Positions 1 through 9,044 of a stretch of 64,000 bases of DNA are shown here, in pieces; the stretch's first letter is position 1; every line of letters starts with the position of its first letter. The translations under genes were made by a program, and so were the position numbers. This DNA is from Mesobacillus jeotgali (GTDB lineage Bacteria > Bacillota > Bacilli > Bacillales > Cytobacillaceae): positions 1,858,501 to 1,922,500 of the forward strand of contig NZ_CP134494.1 in NCBI RefSeq assembly GCF_031759225.1. Reading direction: 5' to 3'. The notes beneath the pieces were generated by a model. It worked only from the letters and a program-made list of their open reading frames with translations. It was not told the origin of the DNA and did no database searches.

Positions 1-9
1 TCAGCCGGC

Positions 10-510
10 TTGGAGAAAGAAATAGAAGAGAAGATGCAAGCCCATCCAGTCGCCAATGTGATCCGTTATTTGATCTTCATTGCTGTAAACTCTTTCCTTG
101 GAAATATGTTTTTTGACATAGGATGGCTTTTATGGATTAGTTTTTTCTCTGCAGTTGCATTATGGATTTTGCTGGTGGAGCATCAGTTTAACTTTTCATA
201 CCTAAGCAGTATCTTTATGATTCTCTTGATTTTTTCAGGAGCTGGTGTACCGACCCATCAACAATCGTTTATAAATCATATTAGTGATCATACAGAATAC
301 GAATGTCTAAGAATTGAGTGCGTGAAAGTCTCTGAAGTGCATGTTAATGATGAATTGAAGACTGAGATAAAAACTTTATCCATTCAAGGTTATTCATTTG
401 ATTGGTATATGCTATTTGCCAGAGGAGGTCTGACTTTGAAAGATGAAGATGGCAATATAAAGGTATTCAGCGGGGTTAACATCGGGGGCCTATGGCTGCT
501 GGACAAGTGA
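10..510 (+). CDS. Membrane protein of unknown function, possibly cut at its start
   Basis: This frame encodes 166 residues from a TTG at position 10. It has no stop back to the left edge of the window, so the true start may lie outside. An inner ATG at 34 is another option. Three hydrophobic segments (about residues 17-35, 37-56 and 63-80) are followed by a soluble tail of about 85 residues. I recognise no family. The next gene begins 58 bases downstream in the same direction. Confidence 0.6.
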   Translation: MEKEIEEKMQAHPVANVIRYLIFIAVNSFLGNMFFDIGWLLWISFFSAVALWILLVEHQFNFSYLSSIFMILLIFSGAGVPTHQQSFINHISDHTEYECLRIECVKVSEVHVNDELKTEIKTLSIQGYSFDWYMLFARGGLTLKDEDGNIKVFSGVNIGGLWLLDK

Positions 511-567
511 TTATGATTTAGGTGCTTTGAAGAAAACCACTCATGAAGTTTTTTAGGAGGGGGATGC

Positions 568-795
568 ATGGCTGGAACAATATTTTGGCTGTTGGTATTA
601 GCATTTGGCTTCCTGTTTATTGGCGGCTTGATCAATAAATCATGGAAGTTTCTTTTTATGAGCGGACTTGCTGTGACTCTTCCGTCTCTCTATTTTTTGG
701 GAGCCGAGAATTGGTTTAGGAGTTTGGCCCTTGTTCCATTGCTCCCATTTGGCTTGAGTTATTATATGGCGAGAATGCAGAAGTCTACGAGATAA
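568..795 (+). CDS. Small membrane protein, 75 residues
   Basis: The ATG at 568 is preceded by a strong TTAGGAGGGGG ribosome binding site. The product is almost entirely hydrophobic, with two to three membrane segments (residues 4-22, 27-45 and 50-68) and a short basic tail. No known family is recognised. It sits between another membrane protein and an acetyltransferase on the same strand. Confidence 0.65.
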   Translation: MAGTIFWLLVLAFGFLFIGGLINKSWKFLFMSGLAVTLPSLYFLGAENWFRSLALVPLLPFGLSYYMARMQKSTR

Positions 796-840
796 CAGCA
801 TACAGTGACTTTGATACATTTTTTAATTATGGAGGATCAT

Positions 841-1302
841 ATGGAATTTCGAATAGCTAAGAAAAGTGATATTGATCAATTAATTAGAATGAGATGGGAT
901 TTCACGCTTGAAGATTACCCCGAAATGGGGGAGGGCGTGGAGTATGGTTCCTTTGAAAAAGAATGCAGAGAGTTCCTTGAAACTGCTATACAGAGCGGGA
1001 AGTGGTTTGTTTGGGTGGCCGAAAACAACGGGAAAATCGTTTCACATATCTATATAGAATTGATTCAAAAAGTTCCGCGTCCTGGCAGGACCACAAATCC
1101 CTTTGCTTATATGACAAATGTATATACTGTTCCCGGACATAGGGGAAAAGGGATAGGCAGCAAGCTGCTATCATGTGTCAATGAATGGGCTGAGGAAATG
1201 AAGTTTGAATTTATCATCGTCTGGCCCAGTGATGCAGGCATCGAGTTTTATGGAAGAAACGGCTACACACATTGTAAGGAGCCCATGGAAAGGCATTTTT
1301 AA
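841..1302 (+). CDS. GNAT family N-acetyltransferase
   Basis: The predicted enzyme transfers an acetyl group from acetyl-CoA to an unknown small substrate. The 153-residue protein has the GNAT motif A, visible as HRGKGIGSKLL at about residues 101-111, and the usual C-terminal FYGRNGY element. I chose the ATG at 841 because GGAGG lies seven bases upstream. The frame extends back to 805 without a binding site. Confidence 0.8.
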   Translation: MEFRIAKKSDIDQLIRMRWDFTLEDYPEMGEGVEYGSFEKECREFLETAIQSGKWFVWVAENNGKIVSHIYIELIQKVPRPGRTTNPFAYMTNVYTVPGHRGKGIGSKLLSCVNEWAEEMKFEFIIVWPSDAGIEFYGRNGYTHCKEPMERHF

Positions 1303-1401
1303 GAAGAAATAAACGTTTGGGTGTGTAAATAATCAGATTATTTGAAACCTTCCCGCCTGACTTGCGTAGTACTTACTATAATGCAAAAAGGGGTGAAAGT
1401 T

Positions 1402-2001
1402 ATGAAACGTTTAAGTTTCAATTCGGAAAATACATCGAATCTAATCCTCGTATCCGCGATTATAATAATGATCAGCAGTTTGTTCATGCCACTCGTTTTT
1501 GTTTATTTTATACAGGATTATCTTTATCTGTCAGCTGATAAATGGTTTTACGTTACGCCACCTTCTGCTTATATCATTTTCATGATCGGGATGCTTTGGG
1601 TAGCGGTAAGTTTATTGCTGCATTTATTTTTAAAGTGGAAGTTTGATTGGAAAAGCCTAAAGTGGGTTTCACTTCTCCTAATCTCAGGCAGCATTCCATT
1701 TTTCATGTTTGGTGTGTCTAACTATTACTACCTTGATGACAAGGGTATGCATTTTAATGAGCATAAAACGTTCAATACAATTGACTCTTATTATTGGGAC
1801 GATATTAAAGAAGCGAAAGAGATTTTCGTGAAAAGCAACGGAGCAACTGTCCTTGACCATTTAACTCTGATCAACAAATCCGGAGAAGTAATCGAACTGC
1901 CTTATAACACCAAGGTACAGAACAACAAATTCAAAATCATGGAGAAACTGCAGGAAAACAATATTCCCCTAACCAATAACATGGGAGATTTATATGAGTG
2001 A
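1402..2001 (+). CDS. Membrane protein with a C-terminal soluble domain, unknown function
   Basis: The product has 199 residues. Three hydrophobic segments (about residues 13-37, 53-75 and 86-105) precede an outer or cytosolic domain of about 95 residues that reads like a small beta-rich fold (DDKGMHFN, YYWDDIKEA, LTLINKSGE). This arrangement resembles bacterial PH-like membrane proteins, but I cannot confirm that. The start follows an AAAAGGGGTGAA ribosome binding site. An upstream extension to 1342 lacks one. Confidence 0.6.
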   Translation: MKRLSFNSENTSNLILVSAIIIMISSLFMPLVFVYFIQDYLYLSADKWFYVTPPSAYIIFMIGMLWVAVSLLLHLFLKWKFDWKSLKWVSLLLISGSIPFFMFGVSNYYYLDDKGMHFNEHKTFNTIDSYYWDDIKEAKEIFVKSNGATVLDHLTLINKSGEVIELPYNTKVQNNKFKIMEKLQENNIPLTNNMGDLYE

Positions 2002-2068
2002 TTTAAATGGATACCTGGTTGATTTGATGCGTTCTGCAACTAAGTAAATGAAGATGGAAGGGATGAAC

Positions 2069-2383
2069 ATGTTTGTAAAAATATATAGATACCGCTTAAA
2101 GCCGGGTAAGGAGCAGGAATACCTCGAAATACAAAACGAAGCCGAACGAATTTATTCGAGCTTCATCGATAAGCAGAGTTTGTTTTTACAAAACCATGAC
2201 GACAAGGAGATCTGGCAGGAAATACATTTCTATCCGGATAAGAAGAGTTACATTGACGCTGTGTCTACGGTAGACCAGCAGCCTGAAATCCAGGTATTGT
2301 ACAGTCGGTTTCTTGATGTGATTACCTCACTTGAAGAATTGTCTGAAGAAAACCATCAACTGATTGATTTCCATGAAAAGTAG
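2069..2383 (+). CDS. Dimeric alpha-beta barrel (antibiotic monooxygenase-like) protein
   Basis: The 104-residue protein opens with MFVKIYRYRLKPGKEQEY and has alternating strand-helix segments and a strand ending in IWQEIHFYPDK. This is the pattern of small ABM/NIPSNAP-type ferredoxin-like dimers. Substrate and reaction are unknown. Two further in-frame ATGs (2048 and 2063) lie just upstream. 2069 fits the GGAAGGG site best. Confidence 0.55.
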   Translation: MFVKIYRYRLKPGKEQEYLEIQNEAERIYSSFIDKQSLFLQNHDDKEIWQEIHFYPDKKSYIDAVSTVDQQPEIQVLYSRFLDVITSLEELSEENHQLIDFHEK

Positions 2384-2410
2384 TTATATGAATAGAATTG
2401 GAGATTTTAG

Positions 2411-2824
2411 ATGAGAAAATTTTTTATTGGATTAATCGTTTTAATTGCTTTTGGAGCAGGCTGTAATAATTTCGAGCCTGAGCTGACCAGGATTGATGTG
2501 CAAAAAATGACAGAAGAGGGCATGAATGATGGGGAAGAACAGATCATTGCATCAAAGGAAAGGCTGATTAAAATCCAGAAATCCTTGGAAGAAGTCAAAT
2601 GGTCTCCAAAGACAAAAGCTGAAATGTCCAGGAAAGAGGATGTACTAGCGACGTTTTTCATCCAGGAAGAAAAGAACATGCCTGAAAGATTGTATCAATA
2701 TCGGATTTGGTTTGAAGGCGAAACGGCTACGCTTATCAGCGAAAAAGAAAATGAGGGTTATGGAAGGTTAACAGATAAAGCGCAGATTTCTCTTCTTGAA
2801 TCTGAGTTGCTTTCCGAGGAATAG
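2411..2824 (+). CDS. Putative lipoprotein of unknown function
   Basis: The first 18 residues form a signal peptide (MRKFFIGLIVLIAFGAG) followed by Cys-Asn-Asn, so lipid attachment at the cysteine is likely. The -3 residue is Gly rather than the usual Leu, which weakens the lipobox. The mature part is about 119 residues, acidic and lysine-rich, with helices and a C-terminal strand (YRIWFEGETATLIS). No family is recognised. Confidence 0.55.
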   Translation: MRKFFIGLIVLIAFGAGCNNFEPELTRIDVQKMTEEGMNDGEEQIIASKERLIKIQKSLEEVKWSPKTKAEMSRKEDVLATFFIQEEKNMPERLYQYRIWFEGETATLISEKENEGYGRLTDKAQISLLESELLSEE

Positions 2825-2834
2825 GGGAATGGCA

Positions 2835-2999
2835 ATGAAAACTAAAAAACAAAAGTGGATGACAATCCCTTTTTACCTTATGTTCCTGCTTGTAACGATA
2901 TCCATCATATTAACAGTTATAGATACGCCATATTCCTTTGAACTTTGGAACTCCCTTTGGACTGGCTATTGGTATTTATGGTCTAATGCAAAAAAATGA
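2835..2999 (+). CDS. Small single-span membrane protein
   Basis: The 54-residue product has a basic N-terminus, one membrane span (about residues 10-30) and an aromatic-rich tail (WNSLWTGYWYLW). A GGGGAA site precedes the ATG; the ATG at 2829 is an alternative start. It begins just after the lipoprotein gene ends, so the two are probably cotranscribed. The stop codon lies inside the stem of the terminator that follows. Confidence 0.5.
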   Translation: MKTKKQKWMTIPFYLMFLLVTISIILTVIDTPYSFELWNSLWTGYWYLWSNAKK

Positions 3000-3035
3000 G
3001 GAGAAAAGGAATTGATCCATTTCTCCTCATTTTTA
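2996..3035. terminator. Bidirectional terminator between convergent genes
   Basis: A perfect 11-bp stem, ATGAGGAGAAA (2996-3006) with TTTCTCCTCAT (3020-3030), is flanked by A and T runs. It can serve the rightward gene ending at 2999 and the leftward gene ending at 3046. Confidence 0.85.
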
Positions 3036-3045
3036 ATACTAACAG

Positions 3046-3582
3046 TTAACTCACTGCATTGAAGGCAGGCGGATACTCAATTTGTCCCTGTAATGCAGTT
3101 AATGAGCCTTTCTTTAGCTCGAGAGCCATGAATACTTCGTCAGGAACAGGGAAAGGAGCTTTTATGCCAAATTGGCTGGCTGGTGTAAAGCCAAAACGAG
3201 GATAAAAGTTTGGGTGCCCAAGGACAAAGACATGTTCATATCCTAAATCCTTGCATGCTTTGATTCCTTCGCTAACAAGCGCAGAACCGATTCCGCTATA
3301 TTGATAGTCTGGTTTCACTGCCATTGGTGCAAGACCTATAGTAGGGAAAGTCCCATGTTGGGTAACAAGGTGGATGACACTGAAAAGGATATGGCCAATA
3401 ATTTCACCGTCTTCTTTCGCTGCTACCAGGCTCAGCTTAGGGACGAATTGTTCCGATTCCCTTATAAGTTCAACCAAAGAAGCTTCATTTTCTCCATTGT
3501 CGAAAGCTAATACATTCAATTCCCTTATTCCTGTAACATCAGTGTTGTTTTCTGGGCGGATGATATAACTAGCGTTTTTCAT
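3046..3582 (-). CDS. GNAT family N-acetyltransferase, YhbS-like
   Basis: The 178-residue protein matches the COG3153 (YhbS) type of acetyltransferases. Its markers are APMAVKPDYQYSGIGSALV with the acetyl-CoA loop and VLGHPNFYPRFGF near the C-terminus. The substrate is unknown. The start at 3582 follows a GGAAGGAG site and lies 14 bases inside the end of the upstream leftward gene, so the two are translationally linked. A longer frame to 3720 has no site. Confidence 0.8.
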   Translation of the reverse strand: MKNASYIIRPENNTDVTGIRELNVLAFDNGENEASLVELIRESEQFVPKLSLVAAKEDGEIIGHILFSVIHLVTQHGTFPTIGLAPMAVKPDYQYSGIGSALVSEGIKACKDLGYEHVFVLGHPNFYPRFGFTPASQFGIKAPFPVPDEVFMALELKKGSLTALQGQIEYPPAFNAVS

Positions 3583-4102
3583 ATTTTTTATACTCCTTCC
3601 ATACAAGGTTGGATGTGTTGGATTCTGTATTCGTAAATTCCTTATAATAACGTCTTTCATTTTCACCTGAAATGGAATCAATTTCATTAAACAACGAAAT
3701 GAGAAATTCAAGATCCTCATTTATTTGCGCTTCATTCTGTCTATAATCTCTGCCGTTCTTTAGATTCATGGCCAATTCGCGGTACTGATTTGCAAGGGAA
3801 TCTAGCATGTCTCCAATCAGTGATATTTTCCCGTTCATCATATAGTATTGTCTGCTTAATATAGTTATCTCTCCAATGTGGGCCGCTAACCAGAATTCCC
3901 CTTCTTTTTCTTTCATATGTCTGATCCATATATTTGGGTCGCCATCATTCTCCAATAGAAAAATAGAGCCCCGAACTGTGTGTTGAAATTCAAGCCCCAA
4001 TTGACTCTTAAAATCTGCAATTCTGTTGTACTGGTAAATAGTAATGAAAAGAAGTAATGCAATGACAGCATAATTAAGGTAAATTACTCGTCTCGATTTC
4101 AT
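3569..4102 (-). CDS. Membrane-anchored protein of unknown function
   Basis: The 177-residue product has one N-terminal membrane span (about residues 8-24) and a mainly helical remainder. The ATG follows AAGGGGC. The gene overlaps the start of the YhbS-like acetyltransferase gene and forms a two-gene leftward operon with it. I recognise no domain. Confidence 0.55.
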   Translation of the reverse strand: MKSRRVIYLNYAVIALLLFITIYQYNRIADFKSQLGLEFQHTVRGSIFLLENDGDPNIWIRHMKEKEGEFWLAAHIGEITILSRQYYMMNGKISLIGDMLDSLANQYRELAMNLKNGRDYRQNEAQINEDLEFLISLFNEIDSISGENERRYYKEFTNTESNTSNLVWKEYKKYEKR

Positions 4103-4272
4103 GAAAACGCCCCTTAAGACAATTTAGGATTATTTTAGCAATAAATGCCTAATAATGGAATTAGTATTTTTGCCTATATTTTATATTTCATTTTCTTTCA
4201 CTAAAACACACGTTTTCTGTTATGATAAAAGCTGGCTTTTTGCCGGGAATTACATTTATGAGGAGAACCTGA

Positions 4273-6201
4273 ATGAAAAATAACCTTCCATTTACCATTA
4301 CCAAGAATGATACGTTCTTCGAGTTATTAGGGGATTATATTGGTGATGTCTTTTATGATATATTGCCTGAAAAGGGCTATGAGCTGCGCGATGAACAGAT
4401 TTATATGGCTTTCCAGGTGGAGCAGGCCTTTAAGAATAAAGGGATTGTTTTCGCAGAAGCAGGCGTCGGTACCGGTAAAACCTTCGTCTATCTTATTTAT
4501 GCCATTTTATACGCAAGATACATGGGAAAGCCTGCGATTGTCTCCTGCTCGGATGAGACACTGATCGAGCAACTCGTAAAAGAGGGCGGTGATATCGAGA
4601 AACTCGAAAAGGCCTTAGACTTGAAGGTCGATGTCCGCCTGGCAAAAGCAAGAGAGCAGTATGTTTGTGTAAAGAAGCTAGATGACCTTTCAAATACATC
4701 GAACGATATAGAAATCCTTGATGTCCATGACCGGCTGCCAGATTTCATCTTTGATGAAGGAATTTCTATGAATTCCTTCACTCGCTATGGAGATCGAAAG
4801 GAATACCCATGGGTCACGAATGAAAAATGGTCATCAATGGCCTGGGACCCGCTCCAGCAATGCTCAACATGCAGCTGGCGCCACCGTTGCGGCCAAACAT
4901 TGAATCGTGATTACTATCGTCATGCAGGCGATTTGATTATTTGCTCCCATGACTTTTACATGGAGCATGTATGGACGAAAGATTCACGTAAACGGGAAGG
5001 GCAGATGCCATTGCTTCCAGATGCTAGTACGGTGATTTTTGATGAGGGCCATTTGCTTGAATTCGCAGCGCAAAAGGGACTAACATACCGGTTCAACTCA
5101 CAAACCTTGACCACTGTCCTGACGGGGTATATGCACCAGGACGTCCGAGAGGAGTCTCTTTATTTAATCGAGGATATTTTAGAACTCCATGATACATGGT
5201 TTGACCTCTTAGTTGAAAATTCATCTTCTGTCGAAGGCTCTAATCGAAAAGAAGTACCAATGCTGTCAAGTATCAGGAAAACTGCGGAAACACTTGAGAA
5301 AAAGGTTAGCGATTTAATGGACCAACTAGTTTTTGATGCGGAAATGTTCCTGATTGACGAGTACCATTTAAAAATCATGGAGGAGTATCTCGAGTTTTTC
5401 GCATATGGTATTTCAATTTTCTTGAAGAATGATGAAGGGATTTTCTGGCTTGAAGAAAATGAAGTGCAAACTTCGCTAGTCATCATGCCTCGGCTGGTTG
5501 AGGATATATTGAAAAAAGAAGTATTTTCACAGAACATCCCATTTGTATTTTCTTCTGCTACCTTGTCACAGGCTGGAGATTTCAGCTATATAGCGAAAAG
5601 CCTGGGGATTGAAAAATATACTTCCTTTACTGTAGCGTCCCCATTTGATTATGAAGAGCAAATGGAACTGGTCGCACACATCGAGGATGATGAAGTGAAG
5701 AAGTGGTGCAAGATAGGGGATGACCTTATTAGTAAGAAGGGCAGCTCGCTTGTTCTGTTCTCGTCTATGGAGGAAATGGAGCGATTCCGGGCATGGTCTG
5801 AAAACCAAGAATGGAGCTTCACTATCTTGTTTGAGGGTGACCGTGAAATCAGTGAAACAGTCAAAGAATTCCAGACTGACATTGAGACGGTTTTATGTTC
5901 CTACAGTCTATGGGAAGGATTGGACGTTCCAGGAGAGTCATTGATTCAAGTTATCATTGCTTCCTTGCCATTCCCGCCTCATGACCCAGTCTTCCAGGCG
6001 AAAAGAAAACATGCACAAAATCCGGCGCAAGAGGTAGATATTCCGTATATGCTCCTTCGCCTAAGACAAGGGATGGGGCGGTTGATCAGAACCAATCAAG
6101 ACAGCGGTACCGTGCATATTTGGCTAACTCAAAATCAAAAAGCTGCACACTTTGAAAAATTAAAAGATGTGCTGCCTGTTCAACCCATACATTGGAAATA
6201 G
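4273..6201 (+). CDS. DinG/XPD-family Fe-S ATP-dependent helicase
   Basis: The 642-residue superfamily 2 helicase is expected to unwind DNA or DNA-RNA structures during repair or replication. Walker A is AEAGVGTGKT (residues 61-70) and Walker B is the DEGH box (257-260). Motif VI is RLRQGMGRLIRT near residue 605. Four cysteines (132, 197, 200 and 206) sit where the XPD iron-sulfur cluster is held. There is no N-terminal exonuclease domain, so it is the short, YpvA-like type rather than full Bacillus DinG. The ATG follows AGGAGAACC. Confidence 0.88.
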   Translation: MKNNLPFTITKNDTFFELLGDYIGDVFYDILPEKGYELRDEQIYMAFQVEQAFKNKGIVFAEAGVGTGKTFVYLIYAILYARYMGKPAIVSCSDETLIEQLVKEGGDIEKLEKALDLKVDVRLAKAREQYVCVKKLDDLSNTSNDIEILDVHDRLPDFIFDEGISMNSFTRYGDRKEYPWVTNEKWSSMAWDPLQQCSTCSWRHRCGQTLNRDYYRHAGDLIICSHDFYMEHVWTKDSRKREGQMPLLPDASTVIFDEGHLLEFAAQKGLTYRFNSQTLTTVLTGYMHQDVREESLYLIEDILELHDTWFDLLVENSSSVEGSNRKEVPMLSSIRKTAETLEKKVSDLMDQLVFDAEMFLIDEYHLKIMEEYLEFFAYGISIFLKNDEGIFWLEENEVQTSLVIMPRLVEDILKKEVFSQNIPFVFSSATLSQAGDFSYIAKSLGIEKYTSFTVASPFDYEEQMELVAHIEDDEVKKWCKIGDDLISKKGSSLVLFSSMEEMERFRAWSENQEWSFTILFEGDREISETVKEFQTDIETVLCSYSLWEGLDVPGESLIQVIIASLPFPPHDPVFQAKRKHAQNPAQEVDIPYMLLRLRQGMGRLIRTNQDSGTVHIWLTQNQKAAHFEKLKDVLPVQPIHWK

Positions 6202-6203
6202 AA

Positions 6204-6240
6204 AAATCCCGAAAGGCCGAAACCTTTCGGGATTTTTTTT
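6204..6240. terminator. Terminator after the helicase gene, bidirectional
   Basis: A perfect 13-bp stem, AAATCCCGAAAGG (6204-6216) with CCTTTCGGGATTT (6223-6235), is followed by a T run. The leftward gene ends at 6243, so the hairpin can serve both strands. Confidence 0.9.
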
Positions 6241-6242
6241 AG

Positions 6243-6446
6243 TTAAAATCTGCAACCACACTTTCTGTGGCGGCGGTCACGATCGTCATCCCGATCATCC
6301 TGAGCGCCAGCTACTAAATCATCGATAATACAACGGCGCACGGCACGGCAGAGATCATCAAAATCGATTGTGGCTCTGACTCTGTCTCTGTCACGGTTAG
6401 GGTAAAATACGCCAGCGACATCATTGTTATTACGATTGTATCCCAT
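6243..6446 (-). CDS. Small Asp/Arg-rich protein, possible spore coat protein
   Basis: The 67-residue protein starts MGYNRNNNDVAGVFYPNRDRDR and ends with an Asp/Arg-rich, His/Cys-containing tail (RHRKCGCRF). Such low-complexity charged tails are common in Bacillus coat and morphogenetic proteins, but I cannot assign a family. A GGAAAGGAG site precedes the ATG. The upstream sequence contains a sigma-K-like promoter, which supports late mother-cell expression. Function is inferred only. Confidence 0.6.
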   Translation of the reverse strand: MGYNRNNNDVAGVFYPNRDRDRVRATIDFDDLCRAVRRCIIDDLVAGAQDDRDDDRDRRHRKCGCRF

Positions 6447-6487
6447 TAGAAACTCAACTCCTTTCCATCATGAAGATACTTACACAA

Positions 6488-6514
6488 TATCTTATGTGGA
6501 GACGGACAAGTTGT
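6488..6514 (-). promoter_or_regulatory. Sigma-K-like promoter for the small Asp/Arg-rich protein
   Basis: Read leftward, the sequence shows AC (6513-6514), a 16-base spacer, and CATAAGATA (6488-6496). This matches the sigma-K pattern AC-N16-CATAnnnTA. The start codon lies about 41 bases downstream. Short consensus matches occur by chance, so this is a candidate. Confidence 0.4.
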
Positions 6515-6588
6515 TAGGGTTTCTACCTATTCCTTTCATAAATGTGCTAGTCTCATAAATATGCTGCTTAGCAGTTTCATAGAAAATA

Positions 6589-6618
6589 AAAAAAGCAAGC
6601 GAAGACGCTTGCTTTTTT
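6589..6618 (-). terminator. lexA terminator
   Basis: The stem AGCAAGCG with CGCTTGCT, with a four-base loop, is bordered by A and T runs. It overlaps the lexA stop codon region and is oriented to end the leftward lexA transcript. Confidence 0.85.
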
Positions 6619-7240
6619 AATGCATATGGCGGTAGACACCGATAACTTTACCAAGAATGGATACATTACGAAGGATAATTGGATCCATCGTTGGGTTTTC
6701 CGGCTGCAGCCTGAAATAATCCTTTTCCTTAAAGAAGCGCTTTACTGTTGCCTCATCGTCCTCAGTCATCGCTACAACAATATCACCATTATTAGCAGTC
6801 TTTTGCTGCTTGACAATCACATAGTCCCCGTCAAGGATTCCCGCTTCGATCATACTGTCACCCATGATTTCGAGCATGAAAACCTGCTCATCATGTGGAA
6901 CAAGGCGATCAGGGAGAGGGAAGTACTCTTCAACATTTTCAATGGCGGTAATCGGCATACCCGCTGTTACTTTACCAACAACAGGTACATTAACGACATT
7001 ATACTTCGGAATACGGGCATCATCTTCTATCTCGAGAATTTCTATTGCACGCGGCTTAGTAGGATCGCGTCGAATCAAGCCTTTGCTCTCAAGCCTGGCA
7101 AGGTGTCCATGTACAGTGGAGCTGGAAGCAAGTCCAACTGCTTCACCTATTTCGCGGACGGATGGCGGATACCCTTTTTTCTTTACTTCGCCTTTTATGA
7201 ATTCAAATATATCTTGTTGCCGCTTAGATAACTTTGTCAT
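6617..7240 (-). CDS. lexA: LexA, SOS repressor
   Basis: This is the SOS repressor. It binds SOS boxes as a dimer and cleaves itself when RecA filaments form. The 207-residue protein has an N-terminal winged helix ([22 protein letters not shown] region), the cleavage site Ala93-Gly94, catalytic Ser129 in GDSM and Lys167 in ATVKRF. Length and sequence match Bacillus LexA closely. The start at 7240 follows GAGGTG. It is divergent from yneA, with three LexA-box-like sites in the shared promoter region, so autoregulation is expected. Confidence 0.98.
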   Translation of the reverse strand: MTKLSKRQQDIFEFIKGEVKKKGYPPSVREIGEAVGLASSSTVHGHLARLESKGLIRRDPTKPRAIEILEIEDDARIPKYNVVNVPVVGKVTAGMPITAIENVEEYFPLPDRLVPHDEQVFMLEIMGDSMIEAGILDGDYVIVKQQKTANNGDIVVAMTEDDEATVKRFFKEKDYFRLQPENPTMDPIILRNVSILGKVIGVYRHMH

Positions 7241-7271
7241 ATTCACGCACCTCGTATATTTTCTTGTCCTA

Positions 7272-7300
7272 ATTATACCATGTCTTTTTCATAGATACAA
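7272..7300 (-). promoter_or_regulatory. lexA promoter
   Basis: Leftward -10 TATAAT (7272-7277) is preceded by TGG, giving an extended -10 flavour. A weak -35 TTGTAT (7295-7300) lies 17 bases upstream. The LexA box at 7298-7311 overlaps the -35, so repression by occlusion is plausible. Confidence 0.6.
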
Positions 7301-7311
7301 ACATAAGTTCG
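7298..7311. promoter_or_regulatory. LexA box 1
   Basis: CAAACATAAGTTCG matches the Gram-positive SOS consensus CGAAC-N4-GTTCG at all but one fixed position. It overlaps the lexA -35. Confidence 0.75.
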
Positions 7312-7321
7312 AATTTCTGAG

Positions 7322-7351
7322 TTGACACAAAACAAATGTTCGCTTTATAAT
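7322..7351 (+). promoter_or_regulatory. yneA promoter with embedded LexA box 2
   Basis: Consensus -35 TTGACA (7322-7327) and -10 TATAAT (7346-7351) are 18 bases apart. Inside the spacer, 7329-7342 reads AAAACAAATGTTCG, a weaker LexA box with two mismatches to CGAAC-N4-GTTCG. A strong promoter held by LexA fits an SOS-induced division inhibitor. Confidence 0.8.
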
Positions 7352-7364
7352 AAACTCAACAAAC

Positions 7365-7378
7365 CGAACATATATTCG
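7365..7378. promoter_or_regulatory. LexA box 3
   Basis: CGAACATATATTCG differs from CGAAC-N4-GTTCG at one position. It lies just downstream of the yneA -10 and before the ribosome binding site, where a bound repressor would block initiation. Confidence 0.8.
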
Positions 7379-7393
7379 TTAAGGGGTGCCGAA

Positions 7394-7708
7394 ATGAAAA
7401 AATTATGGGAAAACTATTCATATGCAATGATCTTGCTTGCTGTTAGCTTAATCTTCACAATGGTGGCAAAAGCTCAATTAAATAATGAAGAGGCATACAT
7501 AACTGTTACTATAGAAGAAGGACAATCGCTATGGAAGATTGCTGAATCATTTGCCAGCGAACACAATTTATCTGAAAATGAATTTGTAAGCTGGGTAGAA
7601 AAGAAAAATGGAATTGTCGGAGAAATGGTCATTCCTGGTGACGAGCTGGTGATTCCAGTTGTGGCTGAACAGATCGAACCTACTCAGATTGCCGGAGCGG
7701 AAAAGTAG
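7394..7708 (+). CDS. yneA: YneA, SOS-induced cell division inhibitor
   Basis: YneA halts septation during DNA damage. The 104-residue protein has an N-terminal membrane segment (residues 10-27) and a LysM-like domain (GQSLWKIAESF ... PGDELVIP), the known architecture of YneA. AAGGGG lies seven bases before the ATG. The gene is divergent from lexA and first in the yneA-yneB-ynzC operon, downstream of LexA boxes 2 and 3. Confidence 0.93.
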   Translation: MKKLWENYSYAMILLAVSLIFTMVAKAQLNNEEAYITVTIEEGQSLWKIAESFASEHNLSENEFVSWVEKKNGIVGEMVIPGDELVIPVVAEQIEPTQIAGAEK

Positions 7709-7723
7709 ATTGGAATAGAATAA

Positions 7724-8377
<654 letters not shown>

Positions 8378-8453
8378 AAGCTCAATTCTTGTAAAATCCC
8401 AACAATTTTAGTAAGATGACATTTGACGTAATTTTTTACAAAGGAGCTTTACA

Positions 8454-8687
8454 ATGCTATCAAGTGATAAAATTGCTAGAATCAACGAACTGGCAAGGAA
8501 AGCAAAATCATCTAAATTGACAGAAGAAGAAGCAAAGGAACAGACAAAGCTTAGAGCAGAATATCTACAGTCTTTCCGCTCTTCTATGCTTAATACACTT
8601 AAAGGTGTTACCATTGTGGACCCAGAAGGAAATGATGTTACGCCTGAAAAACTCAAAGACGAAAAAGCGAAGAACAAGCTTCATTAA
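8454..8687 (+). CDS. ynzC: YnzC, DUF896 protein
   Basis: The 77-residue DUF896 protein is a small helical hairpin protein ([21 protein letters not shown]) with a conserved core ([12 protein letters not shown]) and a polar tail. It is the third gene of the lexA-linked SOS cluster in Bacillus. AAAGGAGC precedes the ATG. A terminator follows at 8702. Confidence 0.93.
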   Translation: MLSSDKIARINELARKAKSSKLTEEEAKEQTKLRAEYLQSFRSSMLNTLKGVTIVDPEGNDVTPEKLKDEKAKNKLH

Positions 8688-8701
8688 ATATATGCGAATT
8701 T

Positions 8702-8730
8702 GGAATACATACAGAATGTATTCCCTTTTT
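8702..8730 (+). terminator. Terminator of the yneA-yneB-ynzC operon
   Basis: A perfect nine-bp stem, GGAATACAT (8702-8710) with ATGTATTCC (8716-8724), is followed by a T-rich run. Confidence 0.85.
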
Positions 8731-9044
8731 ATTTTTAGCATATTTCTTAATACTAAAGAAGGAATTGTAGATAGGGTGTAATCTGCTTGTTTCATCTCCT
8801 GATTTAGTGGAAATTAGACTAAAGTGGATAGACATTACTCTGTCTTCGAACTGTAAAAGCACGTCTTAGCATCTATATTTTTTTCACCTGCAGAGTCGTG
8901 CATTTACATATCATCAGTGAGTTTGTGTCAAAATAAATAACAATACGGCCTTTTCTGTCTCTTTCAGGCACAATTTGTTGTATAATAATTTCTCTCGCTA
9001 TAATATTAAGGATGTAGCTAGTACCTATAGAAAGGATGTATATA
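8731..9044 (+). promoter_or_regulatory. Transketolase leader region
   Basis: This 314-base gap holds no gene that I can support. A candidate promoter near its end is -35 TTGTTG (8975-8980), 18 bases, -10 TATAAT (8999-9004). A second TATAAT lies at 8981-8986 without a good -35. Nothing else is evident in the first 200 bases. Confidence 0.35.

Noticed and set aside
1995..2048. 17-residue frame MSDLNGYLVDLMRSATK overlapping the end of the 1402 gene
   Set aside because: It has a passable GGGAG site but overlaps the previous stop and is too short to judge without conservation data.
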